64,000 nt of DNA from JAGVSR01 sp963786675 (GTDB taxonomy: Bacteria > Pseudomonadota > Alphaproteobacteria > Rhizobiales > Hyphomicrobiaceae). Of the stretch, positions 27,957 through 37,879 are shown one piece after another; positions within the stretch are counted from its first letter, which is position 1; every line of letters starts with the position of its first letter. Below the pieces are notes generated by a model that saw nothing but the letters and a program-made list of their open reading frames with translations, made no database searches and was not told the DNA's origin. The translations under genes and the position numbers were made by a program. The stretch spans positions 62,001-126,000 of the forward strand of contig CAWAZY010000002.1 in the NCBI GenBank assembly GCA_963786675.1, written 5' to 3'.

Positions 27957-30900
27957 ATGACTTCGAGAACACCGCCCGGTCCCCCGCCCCTCCCGCAAGG
28001 GCTAGGCGAACACCGGCAGAGAAGCACGCACCCGAACCCTGGACCTGCCCAACGCCCCGCCCAGGGTCAGGGCCCAGCCCATCACCCCGCCCAGGGCCCA
28101 CCCCAGGGCCCAGCCCGGGGTCCAGGCGGTCAACCCCTGCACGCCGATCCCTGGTTCAGGCCCGGCGCTCAAGGCCTAGCCGCCGGATACCCGCAGCAGA
28201 GCCCAGACCCCTATTACGGTCAGGCACCGCCGCCGCCTCTCGCAGCGGGTGCGGACCCATATGGCCGCCCGATGCCGCCGCCCCATCGGCCGATGGGGGG
28301 TGGCCCACCGATGCGACCGCCTCCGGGCGGCCGTCGGCGCGGACCGCCACCGCCGCCAGCTGGTGGCGGGTTTTTGAAGATCTTGGTCGTCGCCGCGCTC
28401 GCCGTGTTCGTTATCGCCGCGGCCGGCGCGGCCGCGCTGTACTTGGCCGGTCCGACGGACCTCATTCGCAATCAGCTCATCGCACGGGTCAAAGCACAGA
28501 CCGGCCGCGATCTCACCGTCGGTGGCCCCACGTCGTTCACGGTGTGGCCGTCGCTTGGCGTTGCGATGCAGGACGTGACCCTGTCGGCACCGCCGGGCAT
28601 GGACGCACCGCCCCTGCTCACCACGAAAGCGTTGACCGTGCGCGTCGGTCTGCTGCCTCTGTTGAAGCGTCAGGTCACGGTTGACGAATTGGTTCTGACC
28701 GAACCTGTCTTCCGCCTGACCGCAGACAATTCCGGACGCAAAAGCTGGGAGTTCTCCGCGCGCGGCCTGCTCGCGCCGGCTGGCGTGCGTTACGCGCAGG
28801 CAGCTCCGCCGGCTGGCACACCGGTGACGGATGCGACGCCGGCACCGGCCACGTCAGCGCCACGCAAGCTACCACTCGAGCAATTGGCTCTTGGCGATGT
28901 TCGCATTGAGCGGGGCACGGTCCATTACGCGGACGACGCACGCGGTACGTCCGAGAGCGTGTCCGATATCAATATCAAAGTGGCTCTGCCGGAAATTGCC
29001 GGGACCGCGAACGCGGGCGGCGATCTCGTCTGGCGGGGCGAAAAGTTGACGATCGGCGCGCAGCTGACCTCCCCCAAGGCGCTGATCGAAGAGGCTCCGG
29101 TACGCGTTGCCGCGAAGGTCAGCGGGCGGCCGCTCGATCTGAGCTATGACGGGACGCTGCGGCTTGGATCGGTCTTCGAGACCGAAGGCGACGTGGCCTT
29201 GAAAGGCCCCTCGCTCATGGCCCTGGCGGCCTATGCCGGCGGTTCGCCCACTGTCGCGCTCAACGGCGCGGGAAGTTTCGATCTCACTGGCAAGCTGCGT
29301 GCGGTCAACACCACCTACACGCTGAGCGGCCTGTCGGCGACCCTCGACAAGGCCAAGGCATCTGGCGATCTAGCCGTCACGACGGGCGGCGACCGGCCGA
29401 TCATAAAAGGCAACATCAAGCTCGCCGATCTGGACCTCAATCCCTATCTCGACGCGGGCACGCCGCCCGCTGCCGCACCAGCCGCCCAACCTGCCCCATC
29501 GCCCGCCGTTCAACCGGACTCAGGCGGCGCGCAGTCGATCGAGGACCTGCTCCGGCAAGAGCCCGCACCGGCTGAAGGGCCGCGCGTGCAAGGGTTCACC
29601 CAGCGCCTGGGATTGAGTGCGGAGCCACTCGACCTCTCGGCACTCAGCAGCCGTTGAGGCTGAAATCGCTTTCGACGCCGCCCGCATCCTCTGGCGCGAC
29701 GTCATGGTCGACCGCTTGCAAGGCACGCTCGCCCTCGCCGACCGCGTCCTGAAGCTCGACATCGCGGATCTGACGGCCCTGGAAGGGCAAGGCAACGGCT
29801 TCGTCACCGTCGACAGCCGCGCGCCGATTGCCGCTGTCGGTGCCAACTTCGCGATCGAGGGGATTTCACTTGTACCCGTTGCACGCCTCGCAGGACTGGA
29901 AGCCGTCTCCGGAACGGGCAAGATCGGCGCGCGCATCGCCATGGCAGGACAGGGTGCATCCCAGCTCCAGATCGCCGAGACGCTGTCCGGACAGTCACAG
30001 GTGACGTTATCGGGCGGTTCGCTGAACACCCAATCGGGCGGACAGAACCACGAGTTGAAGGGCATTGATCTGGCACTCGGCGTTACGTCGCTTGCCGGTC
30101 CGCTGAGTGCCAAGGGCGGATTGGCCTGGAATGGCGAACCGCTGAAATTCGACGGCACGCTGTCGACGCTCAAGGAACTGGCCGATGCGCGGCCGGTTGC
30201 CGTCAAGCTGACGGTGAACGGACGGCCGCTGACCGCCAGCTACGATGGCTCCGTCGCCTATGCCGGCAACGCCAGCGCCAACGGGCAATTGAGCCTGAAG
30301 ACCCCGTCCGTGCGCACCCTGGCAACATGGGCGGGCACGGCGCTCCCGGAAGGACCAGGGTTCGGGCCGCTCGATCTGACGTCCAAGGTCGCCCTTCAGG
30401 ATGGCCTCTACGCCTTTACGGGTGCACGCCTGTCGCTCGATGGCGAGACCGCGACGGGCGACATCACCGTCCAGACATCCACTGCGCGTCCGGCGGTCAA
30501 AGCCAACCTCAAGCTGACCGGTCTCGACCTTAATAAGTACATTGCCGATTTGAGCGCGCCTCAGACGGTGCCGAAGAAAGTCTCCGTGCCGCGCGAAACC
30601 GGCGCCACGCCCGCGGCCGCCGTTTCGGCCAAGATGCCCCAGGTGCGCGGTTACACCCAGCGCGGCGGCTGGAGCCAGGAACCTTACGATCTCGCCGCGC
30701 TCGGCCTCGTGGATGTCGATGCGCGTCTGAGCATCGGCCGGCTGCTCTACAAAAAGATCAAGGTCGGTCAGTCCGTCGTGCAGGTCGGCCTCAAGAACCG
30801 GGTCCTCAAAACCGACTTCACCCAGGTTCAACTGTACAAGGGCCAGGGCAAGGGCGTCGTGTCGGTCAATGCGACAGCGCCGGCAAAACCGCAGATCGCC

Positions 30901-31638
30901 ACAAATCTCGCCTTCACCGGCGTCGACAGTCTGTCGCTCTTAAAGGACGCCGCCGATCTCGATTGGCTGTCGGGCAAGGGCAACCTCACCGTCAACGTCG
31001 CCGGACAAGGCGCCACGCAGCGCGCCCTGATCGACTCGCTGGCCGGCAAAGCCAGCTTGCGCTTCCTCGACGGCGCCATCGTCGGCGTGAACATCCCGGG
31101 CCTGTTCCGCAACGTCACCCAGGGCAAGCTCGGCGGTCTTTCGAGTTCACCGGCTGAGAAGACGGATTTCAGCGAGCTCTCTTCGAACTGGACCATCGCC
31201 GGCGGCATCGCCCAGAACCAGGATCTGCAGCTCCTCAGTCCGCTTCTGCGCGTAACGGGGGCTGGCAAAGTGATGCTGGGCGCGCGCCAGATCGACTACA
31301 TGTTGCGGCCGAAGGTCGTTGCCAATCTCGCGGGCCAAGGTGGCAACCAGGGACTGTCGGGCATCGAGATACCCGTGCGCGTCCACGGCTCCTGGGAGAA
31401 GCCCAAGTTCTCACCAGACCTGAAGGGCATCCTGTCTGATCCCAACAAGGTGATCGATCAGGTCAAGGAGATCGGCAAGCAGTTCAAAGGCAAGAATGCC
31501 AACGAGATCCTCGACGGGCTTCTTGGCGGTGGTGGCGGATCACAGAAGGCCGCGCCGGCAACGGAAGGCGCCGCGCCGGCGAAGAAGCCGTCGTCCACCC
31601 AGCAGCTGCTCGATCAGTTCCTCAAGAAGCCGCAATAG
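27957..31638 (+). CDS. AsmA family envelope protein with Pro/Gln-rich N-terminus (one apparent frameshift)
   Basis: About 1227 residues after repair. A 140-residue low-complexity cytoplasmic stretch (repeats of PAQGP type, then Pro/Gly/Arg) precedes one transmembrane helix (ILVVAALAVFVIAAAGAAALYLAG). A very long periplasmic AsmA region follows (GRDLTVGGPTSFTVWPSLGVAMQDVTLSAPPG; near the end GLFRNVTQGKLGG and LLSPLLRVTGAGKVMLGARQIDYMLRPK). AsmA proteins bridge the periplasm and influence outer membrane lipid assembly. One extra base at 29651-29652 breaks the frame in a linker (LDLSALSS, then VEAEIAFDAARILWRD). Two separate AsmA-like halves are possible but the linker continuity argues for one gene. 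Confidence 0.83.
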
Positions 31639-32019
31639 GCGTCCGGCCGACAGGCGAGACGCCGTCGCGAACGCAGCGCGATTTTTCTGCGCTGTAGACG
31701 TTGAAGTCTGCGCTGCAAGACGCACGCTAACCCCTTGTCGAGTCGCGTTAAGGTTCGATGAAACACGTCGTGAATTTTTTTGGGCCCGGGGGTCATTTTT
31801 TTGTTGCGTGGGGGGGGCGTTGGCCTCATATGCACCGCTCTCCGTTCGTCCACCTGCCCCTAAGGTCAAGGATCTGATCCCCACACCCCGAAGGTAAGGA
31901 GCGGACGGGTTGAATCTGTCTGCTGGTTGGGGAGGGTCAAATGGCCTTTAATGACGCCCTCTTCCAATTGGGGATGGACTTGAACTCGTTCAAGCCCCGC
32001 CCAAGAGGAAGACTTCGCT
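31639..32019. other. Intergenic region with homopolymer-rich core
   Basis: About 380 bases. 31780-31830 contains a run of seven T, a stretch of G/C, another seven T and a run of eight G (TTTTTTTGGGCCCGGGGG and following), unusual for this genome and a possible transcription terminator or sequencing trouble spot after the AsmA-like gene. No gene supported. Confidence 0.5.
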
Positions 32020-32457
32020 GTGGTTGCGCGCGATGAGCGCGATGTTGGTGGGAACGAGAGTTCCGAACCTGTGTTCATGAAGACCGTCGCCATCGACCTC
32101 GTCGGTGCCGGCGAAATCGGTACCGTGCGCGCCGTCCAGCGCGCTGTGGGCCGCGCACTCGCTTTCTCGCGCCTGTCGGTGACGGGCTCGGATCTGAAGC
32201 GCAATGCCAAGACGGGCGCCGTGACTGGCACCGTTGCCTTCACGGGCGGCCGCATCGCGGTCGAAGCCTGGCCGGCGGGTGGTTATGTCGCCCTCGACCT
32301 GCAAGGCGTTCTGCGCCCGGAAATCGCGCTGACGGCATTCGCGGATGCCTTCGATGCGCGTGAGGCCGTGGTGAAGAAGTTCCGCCTTCCGACTGATGGC
32401 GCGCGCTTCAAGAAGCCGGTCGCAACGGCCCGGGGTACAGCGCGCAAAGCCGCCTGA
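32020..32457 (+). CDS. AdoMet decarboxylase-like protein lacking the pyruvoyl-forming site
   Basis: A protein of 145 residues. The pattern KTVAIDLVGAGEIGTVRAVQRAVGRAL...AVTGTVAFTGGRIAVEAWPAGGYVALDLQG...ALTAFADAFDAREAVVKKFRLP follows the prokaryotic SpeH fold. In the enzyme the chain self-cleaves at an E-S-H triplet just before the SIHTWPE block, and a Cys follows further on. Here the triplet reads G-G-R and the Cys position is Gln/Gly, so neither cleavage nor decarboxylation is expected. It may be a regulatory or repurposed homologue. Start GTG 32020 has AGAGGAAG before it; an ATG at 32077 would still include the whole domain. Confidence 0.66.
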   Translation: MVARDERDVGGNESSEPVFMKTVAIDLVGAGEIGTVRAVQRAVGRALAFSRLSVTGSDLKRNAKTGAVTGTVAFTGGRIAVEAWPAGGYVALDLQGVLRPEIALTAFADAFDAREAVVKKFRLPTDGARFKKPVATARGTARKAA

Positions 32458-32486
32458 TCCACCCCACCAAGCCAAAAAAGACAGAC

Positions 32487-32516
32487 AAGGCCGCGTCACG
32501 TAAGTGACGCGGCCTT
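32487..32516. terminator. Bidirectional intrinsic terminator
   Basis: Perfect 13-base stem AAGGCCGCGTCAC / GTGACGCGGCCTT with a GTAA loop, T-rich on the plus side and TGTCTTTTTT on the minus side. It ends both the SpeH-like gene and the convergent Mrp gene region. Confidence 0.85.
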
Positions 32517-32586
32517 TGTATTTCCCTTTCTCCCCGCTCATCGCGGAGCGATGCTCCGCATCGACCGGGGAGAGGGGACAATTTAC

Positions 32587-34140
32587 TTACCCCCGGCTCA
32601 TGCCCTTGGCTTCGAGTTCGGCGAGATACTCCGCCCAGCGCTTCTCCTTCTCGCGGCCGAGCGTGGCGAGGTAGTCCCAGGTGAAGAGGCCCGTGTCGTG
32701 GGCATCGTCGAACACGATGCGGACCGCGTAATTGCCGATGGGTTTCAGATCGCGGATGCGCACGCTCTTCTTGCGCGCCACCGTGACGCGCTGATCGGCC
32801 GAATGGCCCTGCACTTCGGCCGACGGGCTCATGACGCGCAGCATTTCCGCCGATAGCTCGTAGCGCGCGCCATCGGCAAACGTCACCGTCAGCACATCGT
32901 TGTCGGGCGAGACCTTGATGTCGGGCGGGGCCACCGCCGAACCCGCCGCCGCCTGTACCTCGCCCCAGACCTTCGCCGCCAGCTCCCGATAGATTTGCGC
33001 CTGCGGGCTATTCGGCACCGTCGCCACGATCGGCTTGCCGGAATCGGAGCGTTCGCGAATGTCCATGTGGAGTGGCACGCCACCAAGGAACGGCACGCTG
33101 AGCTTCTGCGCTTCCGTTTCCGCGCCGCCATGTCCGAAGATGTCGCTGCGCTCGCCGCAGCTCGGACAGAGGAAATAGCTCATGTTCTCGATGATGCCGA
33201 GCACCGGCACGTTGACCCGCTGGAACATGGCGAGCCCCTTGCGGGCGTCGATCAGCGCCAGATCCTGCGGCGTCGAAACAATAACCGCGCCTGCCAGCGG
33301 CACCTGCTGCGCCATGGTCAACTGCACGTCACCCGTGCCCGGCGGCATATCGACGATCAGTACGTCGATGTCGCCCCACATGACTTCGCGCAGCATCTGG
33401 TTCAGCGCCTGCACGACCATGGGACCGCGCCAGACGACGGGTGTGCCCTCGTCCACCATGTAGCCCATGGACATGGACTTGAGCCCGTAGGCCTCCATCG
33501 GCACGATCTTGTTGGTGCTTGTCACCTCGGGCTTGCCGGAAAGTCCCAAGAGGCGCGGCTGCGAGGGCCCATAGACGTCGGCGTCCATGATTGCGGCCTT
33601 GAGCCCGATGGCTTTCAGGCCAAGGGCCAGATTGACCGCGGTGGTGGATTTGCCGACACCCCCCTTGCCCGACGCCACGGCCACGATGTGTTTGACTCCG
33701 GGAATGCCGAGCTGCTGCGTTCCCGTTCGCGGGGATATGGACGGCGGCGGACCGGAAGCGGCGGGGCGCGCAGCCGCCGCCGGCTTTGCCCCATCCCCCG
33801 CTGCGCCACGTTCGCGCGCCTCACGCACACGGGCATGTTCGCTCACCATGGCAGCCGGGGTCGGTGTCGGCGGCGGTGGCGCCGATGTGCCGCCGCGTTC
33901 GGCCGTCAGGACGACGGTAACCGCGGAAACCCCCTCGACCTTCGAAACGACGGTTTCGGCGGCCTGCCTCAAGGCTTCGAGTTCCTCGGCGCGGTGCGGG
34001 GGCACGGTGATCGAGAAAATCACCCGGCCGTCCTTCAGCAGGACTTCCGAAATGAGCCCCAGATCCACAAGGTTGCTGGAGAGATCGGGACCTTTGACCC
34101 GCCGCAGCGCGTCCAGGACCTTCTCTTTGTCCACCGTCAT
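32587..34140 (-). CDS. Mrp/ApbC-type Fe-S carrier ATPase fused to DUF59 and DUF971
   Basis: A protein of 517 residues. The N-terminal DUF59/MIP18 domain (VLDALRRVKGPDLSSNLVDLGLI) is followed by a Pro/Ala linker. The Mrp P-loop ATPase follows (ASGKGGVGKSTTAVNLALGL, DADVYGPSQPRLLG, DMPPGTGDVQLTMAQ) with the metal-binding CPSC near residue 340. The last 100 residues are a DUF971 domain (LTVTFADGARYELSAEMLRV, DLKPIGNYAVRIVFDDAHDTGLFTWDYL). The protein loads iron-sulfur clusters onto targets in the cytoplasm. DUF971 is usually a separate small protein or joined to dioxygenases, so the covalent fusion is unusual and suggests a targeting or cluster-delivery role. Confidence 0.92.
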   Translation of the reverse strand: MTVDKEKVLDALRRVKGPDLSSNLVDLGLISEVLLKDGRVIFSITVPPHRAEELEALRQAAETVVSKVEGVSAVTVVLTAERGGTSAPPPPTPTPAAMVSEHARVREARERGAAGDGAKPAAAARPAASGPPPSISPRTGTQQLGIPGVKHIVAVASGKGGVGKSTTAVNLALGLKAIGLKAAIMDADVYGPSQPRLLGLSGKPEVTSTNKIVPMEAYGLKSMSMGYMVDEGTPVVWRGPMVVQALNQMLREVMWGDIDVLIVDMPPGTGDVQLTMAQQVPLAGAVIVSTPQDLALIDARKGLAMFQRVNVPVLGIIENMSYFLCPSCGERSDIFGHGGAETEAQKLSVPFLGGVPLHMDIRERSDSGKPIVATVPNSPQAQIYRELAAKVWGEVQAAAGSAVAPPDIKVSPDNDVLTVTFADGARYELSAEMLRVMSPSAEVQGHSADQRVTVARKKSVRIRDLKPIGNYAVRIVFDDAHDTGLFTWDYLATLGREKEKRWAEYLAELEAKGMSRG

Positions 34141-34380
34141 CCGATCAAGCTCCTGGAAATTGGGGGAAGGCCGTTGGAAAGGCCCGCCGCGTTCATATCA
34201 CGAGGGTTGTAGGGGAGGCGGTGCTGGAAGTCACCGCCCCGCACCGCTATACGAAAGCCTGGGCGCCTTCAATTGCAAGACCGCACCCCGCGCGTGCGGC
34301 CTTTGGGGCGAACGGCTGCGGCAACCTGAAGAATGCCGTGGAGGCACTGAACACGCCGGGAACTGAAGGCTGAGGGGGTA

Positions 34381-34956
34381 ATGAAGCAGCTACTGGCACT
34401 GAGCCGCGCCATCGATCGTGTCAACGGCTGGATCGGCCGGCATGTGGCTTGGCTTATCGTCGTCGCGGCCTTCATCGGCGCCGGCAACGCCATCGTGCGC
34501 AAAATCTTCGATCAAAGCTCCAATGCCTGGCTCGAACTGCAGTGGTGGCTGTTCGCCGTGGCCTTCCTGCTCGCCGCGCCCTGGACGCTCCGCGACAACG
34601 AGCACATCCGCATCGATATCCTGAGCAGCCGGCTGAGCACCAAAACCCGCAACATCATAGAGGTCATCGGGCACACCTTCTTTCTGCTGCCGACAGCCGC
34701 GCTCATCCTCTACACGTCATGGTACTACTTCGCGATCTCATGGGCCCAGAACGAACAATCCAAGGATGCTGGCGGCCTGCCGCAATGGCCGATCAAGGCG
34801 CTCATTCCCCTGGCCTTCGCGCTGCTTCTGGCGCAAGGCATCTCCGAACTCATCAAGCGCGTCGCCATCATGCGTGGAGACATACCCGAACCCGAACCCG
34901 CGCGACACGGCTATCATGAGAGCGTGACCGAAGCCGCCCGCATCGACAAAGCCTGA
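34381..34956 (+). CDS. dctQ: TRAP transporter small permease (DctQ type)
   Basis: A membrane protein of 191 residues with four helices (WLIVVAAFIGAGNAIVRKIF, WLELQWWLFAVAFLLAAPWTL, IEVIGHTFFLLPTAALILYTSWYYF, ALIPLAFALLLAQGISELI). It is the small subunit of a sodium-driven tripartite ATP-independent transporter for organic acids. A strong GAGGGGG ribosome site lies before the ATG. It is 34 bases upstream of the large permease. The family usually includes a periplasmic binding protein (DctP) in the operon; none is present on either side. Confidence 0.9.
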   Translation: MKQLLALSRAIDRVNGWIGRHVAWLIVVAAFIGAGNAIVRKIFDQSSNAWLELQWWLFAVAFLLAAPWTLRDNEHIRIDILSSRLSTKTRNIIEVIGHTFFLLPTAALILYTSWYYFAISWAQNEQSKDAGGLPQWPIKALIPLAFALLLAQGISELIKRVAIMRGDIPEPEPARHGYHESVTEAARIDKA

Positions 34957-34990
34957 ACCCAGCCACAAACCCGGACACCGACAGCGAGCC

Positions 34991-36930
34991 ATGGCCGTAT
35001 TCCTCGCCCAGAATTTGGCGCCCTTCATGTTCGTGGCGCTGTTCGCATTCCTGCTGCTTGGCTATCCCGTGGCGTTCTCGCTCGGCGCGGTTGGTCTGGT
35101 TTTCTTCGTCGTCGGCGTCGAGCTGGCGCCGTTTTCAGATGGCGTCATCAGCCTGTCGTGGCCGCTGCTCAATTCGATGCCCGGCCGCATCTACGAGGTG
35201 ATGCGCAACGAAACGCTGCTCGCCATTCCCTTCTTCACGTTCATGGGGCTGATCCTGGAACGCTCAGGGATGGCGGAAGACCTGCTCGAAACGGTCGGAC
35301 AGCTTTTTGGCACCATCCGGGGCGGCCTCGCCTACGCCGTCATTTTTGTCGGTGCCCTCCTTGCGGCTACCACGGGCGTCGTTGCGGCATCGGTCATTTC
35401 AATGGGGTTGATCTCCCTGCCGATCATGCTGCGTTACGGCTACGACCGCCGCTAGCGGCCGGCACTATCGCGGCATCCGGCACGCTGGCACAGATCATTC
35501 CGCCGTCGCTCGTTCTGATCGTGCTCGCCGATCAGCTCGGCCGGTCCGTGGACGACATGTACAAGGGCGCCCTCATTCCTGGGCTGATGCTCGCCGGTCT
35601 CTATGCGCTCTATGTCTTCATCATCACGCTCGTGAAGCCCGACGCCGCGCCCGGCCTGCCGGCGGCCGACATCGGCCACCGCAAGCCGGATGGATCGCGC
35701 GGGCTCCTGTCGCTGGCCGTACTGACCGTGGCCGCCGGTGCGTTCGGCATCACACTCGTCTCTCAATCCACATATCTGGGTCTGGACTTCGGTATCCTCA
35801 CTCTTGCCGCCTCCATCCTGTTTGCCTTGGCAGTGGCACTCTTCAATCGCGCCATATCCGCGACAATCGGCCGGGGCCTGCTGTCGCCGCTCGCCGAGCG
35901 TGTGACGTTCGTCATGGTCCCGCCGCTGATGCTGATCTTTCTGGTACTGGGCACGATATTGATCGGGCTCGCCACGCCCATCGAAGGCGGTGCGATGGGG
36001 GCCGTCGGCGCGCTTGCCCTGGCGGGCTTGAAGCGTGCGACGACCGGCCAGACGCAGCGCCTCAACTGGGAGATCGTACGGCAGGCGACGGAAGCCACGG
36101 CCAAGCTGTCCGCATTCGTGATGTTCATCCTGATCGGTGCGCGCATCTTTTCGCTGACGTTCTATGGCGTGAACGGCCATATCTGGGTGGAGCACCTTTT
36201 TTCCTCCATGCCGGGTGGCATGTACGGCTTCCTGATCGCCGTGATGGTGCTCGTGTTCTTCTTGGCGTTCTTCCTGGATTTCTTCGAACTGGCCTTCATT
36301 CTGGTGCCGCTTTTGAAACCGGCGGCGGAATCGATCTTTCGCACGGCGCCCGAAGCCGTCGCGATTGCCAAATCGATGGGCTTTGCGGTCATCACCGTAA
36401 AGGACCCGAGCGGCGCCCTGGTGGAAAGCGTGGCCGACGTGACGCCCTTTATGATCTGGTTTGGCGTGCTGCTCGCCGTCAACATGCAGACCAGTTTCAT
36501 GCATCCTCCCTTCGGGTTTGCACTGTTCTACCTGCGTTCGGTCGCGCCCAAGGAGCCCTATGTCGACAAGGTCACCGGGCGCACGATGGAGCCGGTCGAA
36601 ACTCCGCAAATCTATTGGGGCGCGGTTCCCTATCTTGGCATCCAGCTGGCGATGGTTGCACTGGTTCTAGCAACGCCATGGCTGGCTATGAATTCCATGA
36701 TCAAGGCCCCGGCCGCTTATGCTCCGCCCGTCGTGCTGCAACCCGCGAATGCGCAAGCACCCGCCGGGCCCGCCGCCCCATCGGCGGTGGATGGGTTTGA
36801 CAAGACCCGGTTTGCTTTGCCGCCGACACCGCCCGCCATCGACGGCGCCGTCACCGAGCCCTATGCGGGACCCGGAGCGCCGACGCTCGACATGAGGCAA
36901 GGCCCGCGCATCGAACCGCCGCCACCCTGA
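34991..36930 (+). CDS. dctM: TRAP transporter large permease (DctM type; one apparent frameshift)
   Basis: About 646 residues after repair, a polytopic inner-membrane protein. It shows DctM patterns: LLGYPVAFSLGAVGLVFF near the start, AGTIAASGTLAQIIPPSLVLIVLADQ, FSSMPGGMYGFLIAVMVLVFFLAFFLDFFELAFILVPLL and MQTSFMHPPFGFALFYLR. The frame breaks at about 35451-35452, where one base seems to be missing (YGYDR, then LAAGTIAASG). It is longer than a minimal DctM because of an insertion between the halves (about residues 210-330) and a Pro/Ala-rich tail of 80 residues. Substrate unknown. Confidence 0.87.
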
Positions 36931-37081
36931 TGGACGTGTGAAGTCACCAACCGAAAGCGGCAAAATGGCACCGCGTCCCGGGCGCGAGCGGCGTGACTAA
37001 GTCACTGTCCGGCCCGCCGTCGCACGCTACCGTGATTACACATCCGCCGGTTCCCCCAGTCAGGCTGAAAAGGTCACGCTT

Positions 37082-37873
37082 ATGTCACTCAATGTCCGAG
37101 GTCCTTCTTTTCTCGCCAGCGCCGCCACATTGGCCTTCCTCCTATCGGTAAGTGTGGCGGCCGCCGAACCCACGACCATCGTGGTTCGCGTGCTCAGTCA
37201 CGGCGCAAAGTTCATCGGCACGTCGATGGGCGGGATGCGCATCACGTTGCGCGACGTCGAAACCGGGGAAGTCCTAGCCTCAGGGGTGACGGCTGGCGGC
37301 ACGGGCGACACGAAGAAGATCATGGGTGGCAAGTATGCCGAGCCCATTGCCGATGACAGCGCTGCCGCATTTACGGTTTCGATCGATCTCGACAGGCCGC
37401 GCTTGATCGAGGCCGAGGCTTTCGGCCCATTGGCGCAAGCCCAGGCGGCACACCGATCAACCTCCAGTATGTGGGTCATGCCCGGGCGGCATGTGAACAC
37501 CGGCGACGGTTGGGTCATCGTGCTGCGCGGTCTTGTCGTGGATGTGCTTGCGCCGCCTGCGCATATCAAACTTCCGGGCAACACGGGCACCGTTAAAATC
37601 GATGCCAACGTCGCGATGATGTGCGGCTGTCCCATCGAGCCGAAGGGAACTTGGGCCGCGGAAGACTTCGACGTGACGGCACTGCTGATGCGAAACGGAA
37701 AGCCAGCCGGTACACTGCCGCTGAGTTACGCGGGAACCACCAGCCAGTTCACGGGCACTCTGGAAATCACTGAACCTGGCGCCTACGAAGCCATCGTCAG
37801 TGCGTACCAGCGCAGCACGGGCAACACCGGGCTCGACCGCACCACGTTCATCATCGAAGCCAAGGCCAAGTGA
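37082..37873 (+). CDS. Secreted protein of unknown function with MMCGCPI motif
   Basis: A protein of 263 residues with a clear signal peptide (FLASAATLAFLLSVSVAAAEP). The N-terminal half (about 30-95: VVRVLSHGAKFIGTSMGGMRITLRDVETGEVLASGVT, GGTGDTKKIM) resembles a carboxypeptidase-like beta-sandwich. The centre has WVMPGRHVNTGDGWVIVLRGLVVDVLAPP. The C-terminal half begins with VAMMCGCPI, a possible metal-binding or cysteine-redox site, and reads as a second beta-sandwich. I could not assign a family. It stands alone, about 150 bases after dctM and convergent with the next gene. Confidence 0.7.
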   Translation: MSLNVRGPSFLASAATLAFLLSVSVAAAEPTTIVVRVLSHGAKFIGTSMGGMRITLRDVETGEVLASGVTAGGTGDTKKIMGGKYAEPIADDSAAAFTVSIDLDRPRLIEAEAFGPLAQAQAAHRSTSSMWVMPGRHVNTGDGWVIVLRGLVVDVLAPPAHIKLPGNTGTVKIDANVAMMCGCPIEPKGTWAAEDFDVTALLMRNGKPAGTLPLSYAGTTSQFTGTLEITEPGAYEAIVSAYQRSTGNTGLDRTTFIIEAKAK

Positions 37874-37879
37874 ATATTT

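Noticed and set aside
35452..36609. 385-codon minus-strand frame opposite dctM
   Set aside because: Highly charged, no recognisable domain, fully antisense to a conserved permease.
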